From the NCBI GenBank assembly GCA_938015605.1, contig CALLPO010000016.1:1-6128 (forward strand): a stretch of 6,128 bases of DNA, in the 5' to 3' direction. This document shows, piece by piece, positions 5,649 to 6,128 of the stretch (position 1 is its first letter; the number at the start of each line of letters is the position of its first letter). The notes under the pieces are model-generated. The model did no database searches. It had not been told where the DNA came from and saw only the letters and a list, made by a program, of their open reading frames with translations. This DNA comes from an uncultured Candidatus Altimarinota bacterium. GTDB lineage: Bacteria > Patescibacteriota > Gracilibacteria > BD1-5 > UBA6164. A program made the translations under genes and the position numbers.

Positions 5649-6128
5649 AATTTTTTCAATTATTCTCTTTAAAATTTCTTCTCTGCTCAGCATTTTTCAA
5701 TCTAATTCACAATCTACTTTTTCAAAGTTTTCTTGCATTTCCACTACTTGATTCACCACTCACTTAGCTGACTCTAAATGATTTAAATCTCATTCATGAA
5801 TGTCTTTTTGAGCATCTCAAATTATGTAATCTTTATCTTCTCTTCAATCAATAAGATTTTGAGAAGTATTAACAGAAATATTTAGAAAAACTGTAGTATC
5901 AGGTTTTGGAAGGCCTAAAATATTGTATTCCAAATCATATACCCAATCCAGAAAACCTTGTCTTTCAAGAGTGTCAGATATTTTTCATCATTGGTGAATC
6001 ATATTTGCACTCACATACCTGTCAGATAAAACATAATCATATTTATTCAAATCTTCTTGTAATTCAGACACTGAATCAAATCTATCAAGAGCATAAAAAA
6101 GACTCGCTTGTTTAGCTGAAACATTTGT
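5643..6128 (-). CDS. tmk: Thymidylate kinase (dTMP kinase), C-terminal part
   Basis: Tmk phosphorylates dTMP to dTDP with ATP, the step after ThyA. The visible 161 residues run from the right window edge to TAA and contain seven TGA-Gly codons; the N-terminal P-loop lies beyond the edge. In order they show AKQASLFYALDRFD, YDYVLSDRYVSANMIHQGGK (the DRY and Q-G-G motifs that bind dTMP), then LGLPKPDTTVFLNIS (the beta strand before the lid) and GDAQKDIHEGDLNHLESA. These blocks match thymidylate kinases as I know them, especially the Patescibacteria type with DIHE-DL-HL. The gene is separated from the NUDIX-thyA cluster by its own terminator, but lies in the same direction and pathway. The frame at the edge is exact (a codon begins at 6128). 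Confidence 0.94.

Noticed and set aside
5906..6115. Plus-strand 69-codon ORF
   Set aside because: Antisense to tmk, whose DRY and Q-G-G motifs are read from the minus strand.

Overview
The window is a stretch of AT-rich bacterial chromosome that reads correctly only if UGA means glycine (translation table 25). That points to the Candidate Phyla Radiation, specifically Absconditabacteria (SR1) or Gracilibacteria (BD1-5). Under the standard code every larger gene breaks into pieces. With TGA read as Gly, seven protein genes open cleanly on the minus strand, and recognised families show their invariant glycines exactly at the TGA codons. One example is the FKBP motif, where a TGA sits directly before a TGG Trp codon, so TGA cannot be Trp there. 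Stops used in the window are TAA (six genes) and TAG (one).

Layout. Positions 21-204 carry tRNA-Gly(UCC) and tRNA-Pro(UGG) on the plus strand, closed by a bidirectional terminator at 221-257. A 312-residue multi-pass membrane protein with a cysteine-rich C-terminal domain (266-1204, minus) ends at the other side of that terminator; its promoter lies so close to the first ATG that the message may be leaderless. A 68-residue small membrane protein follows (1338-1544, minus). tRNA-Ile(GAU), with its own promoter and terminator, sits on the plus strand at 1735-1811.

The right half is a tight minus-strand cluster, transcribed from right to left: NUDIX hydrolase (4881-5531), thymidylate synthase thyA (3943-4869), exported SlyD-like FKBP prolyl isomerase (3167-3922) and exported two-domain thioredoxin/DsbA-like oxidoreductase (1945-3153). 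Gaps are only 11-20 nt, so this is probably one operon, with a candidate promoter at 5581-5609 and hairpins at 1884-1952. Upstream on the same strand lies the C-terminal part of thymidylate kinase tmk (5643 to the right edge), with its own terminator.

How the genes work together: thyA makes dTMP and tmk phosphorylates it to dTDP, with the NUDIX enzyme as a possible nucleotide-related hydrolase. The FKBP and DsbA-like proteins both have signal peptides and form an envelope protein-folding pair. The most unusual feature is that these two enzymes of unrelated fold share the same ~95-residue N-terminal region (signal peptide plus helical module), alignable without gaps. No CRISPR array, insertion sequence or phage gene was seen.
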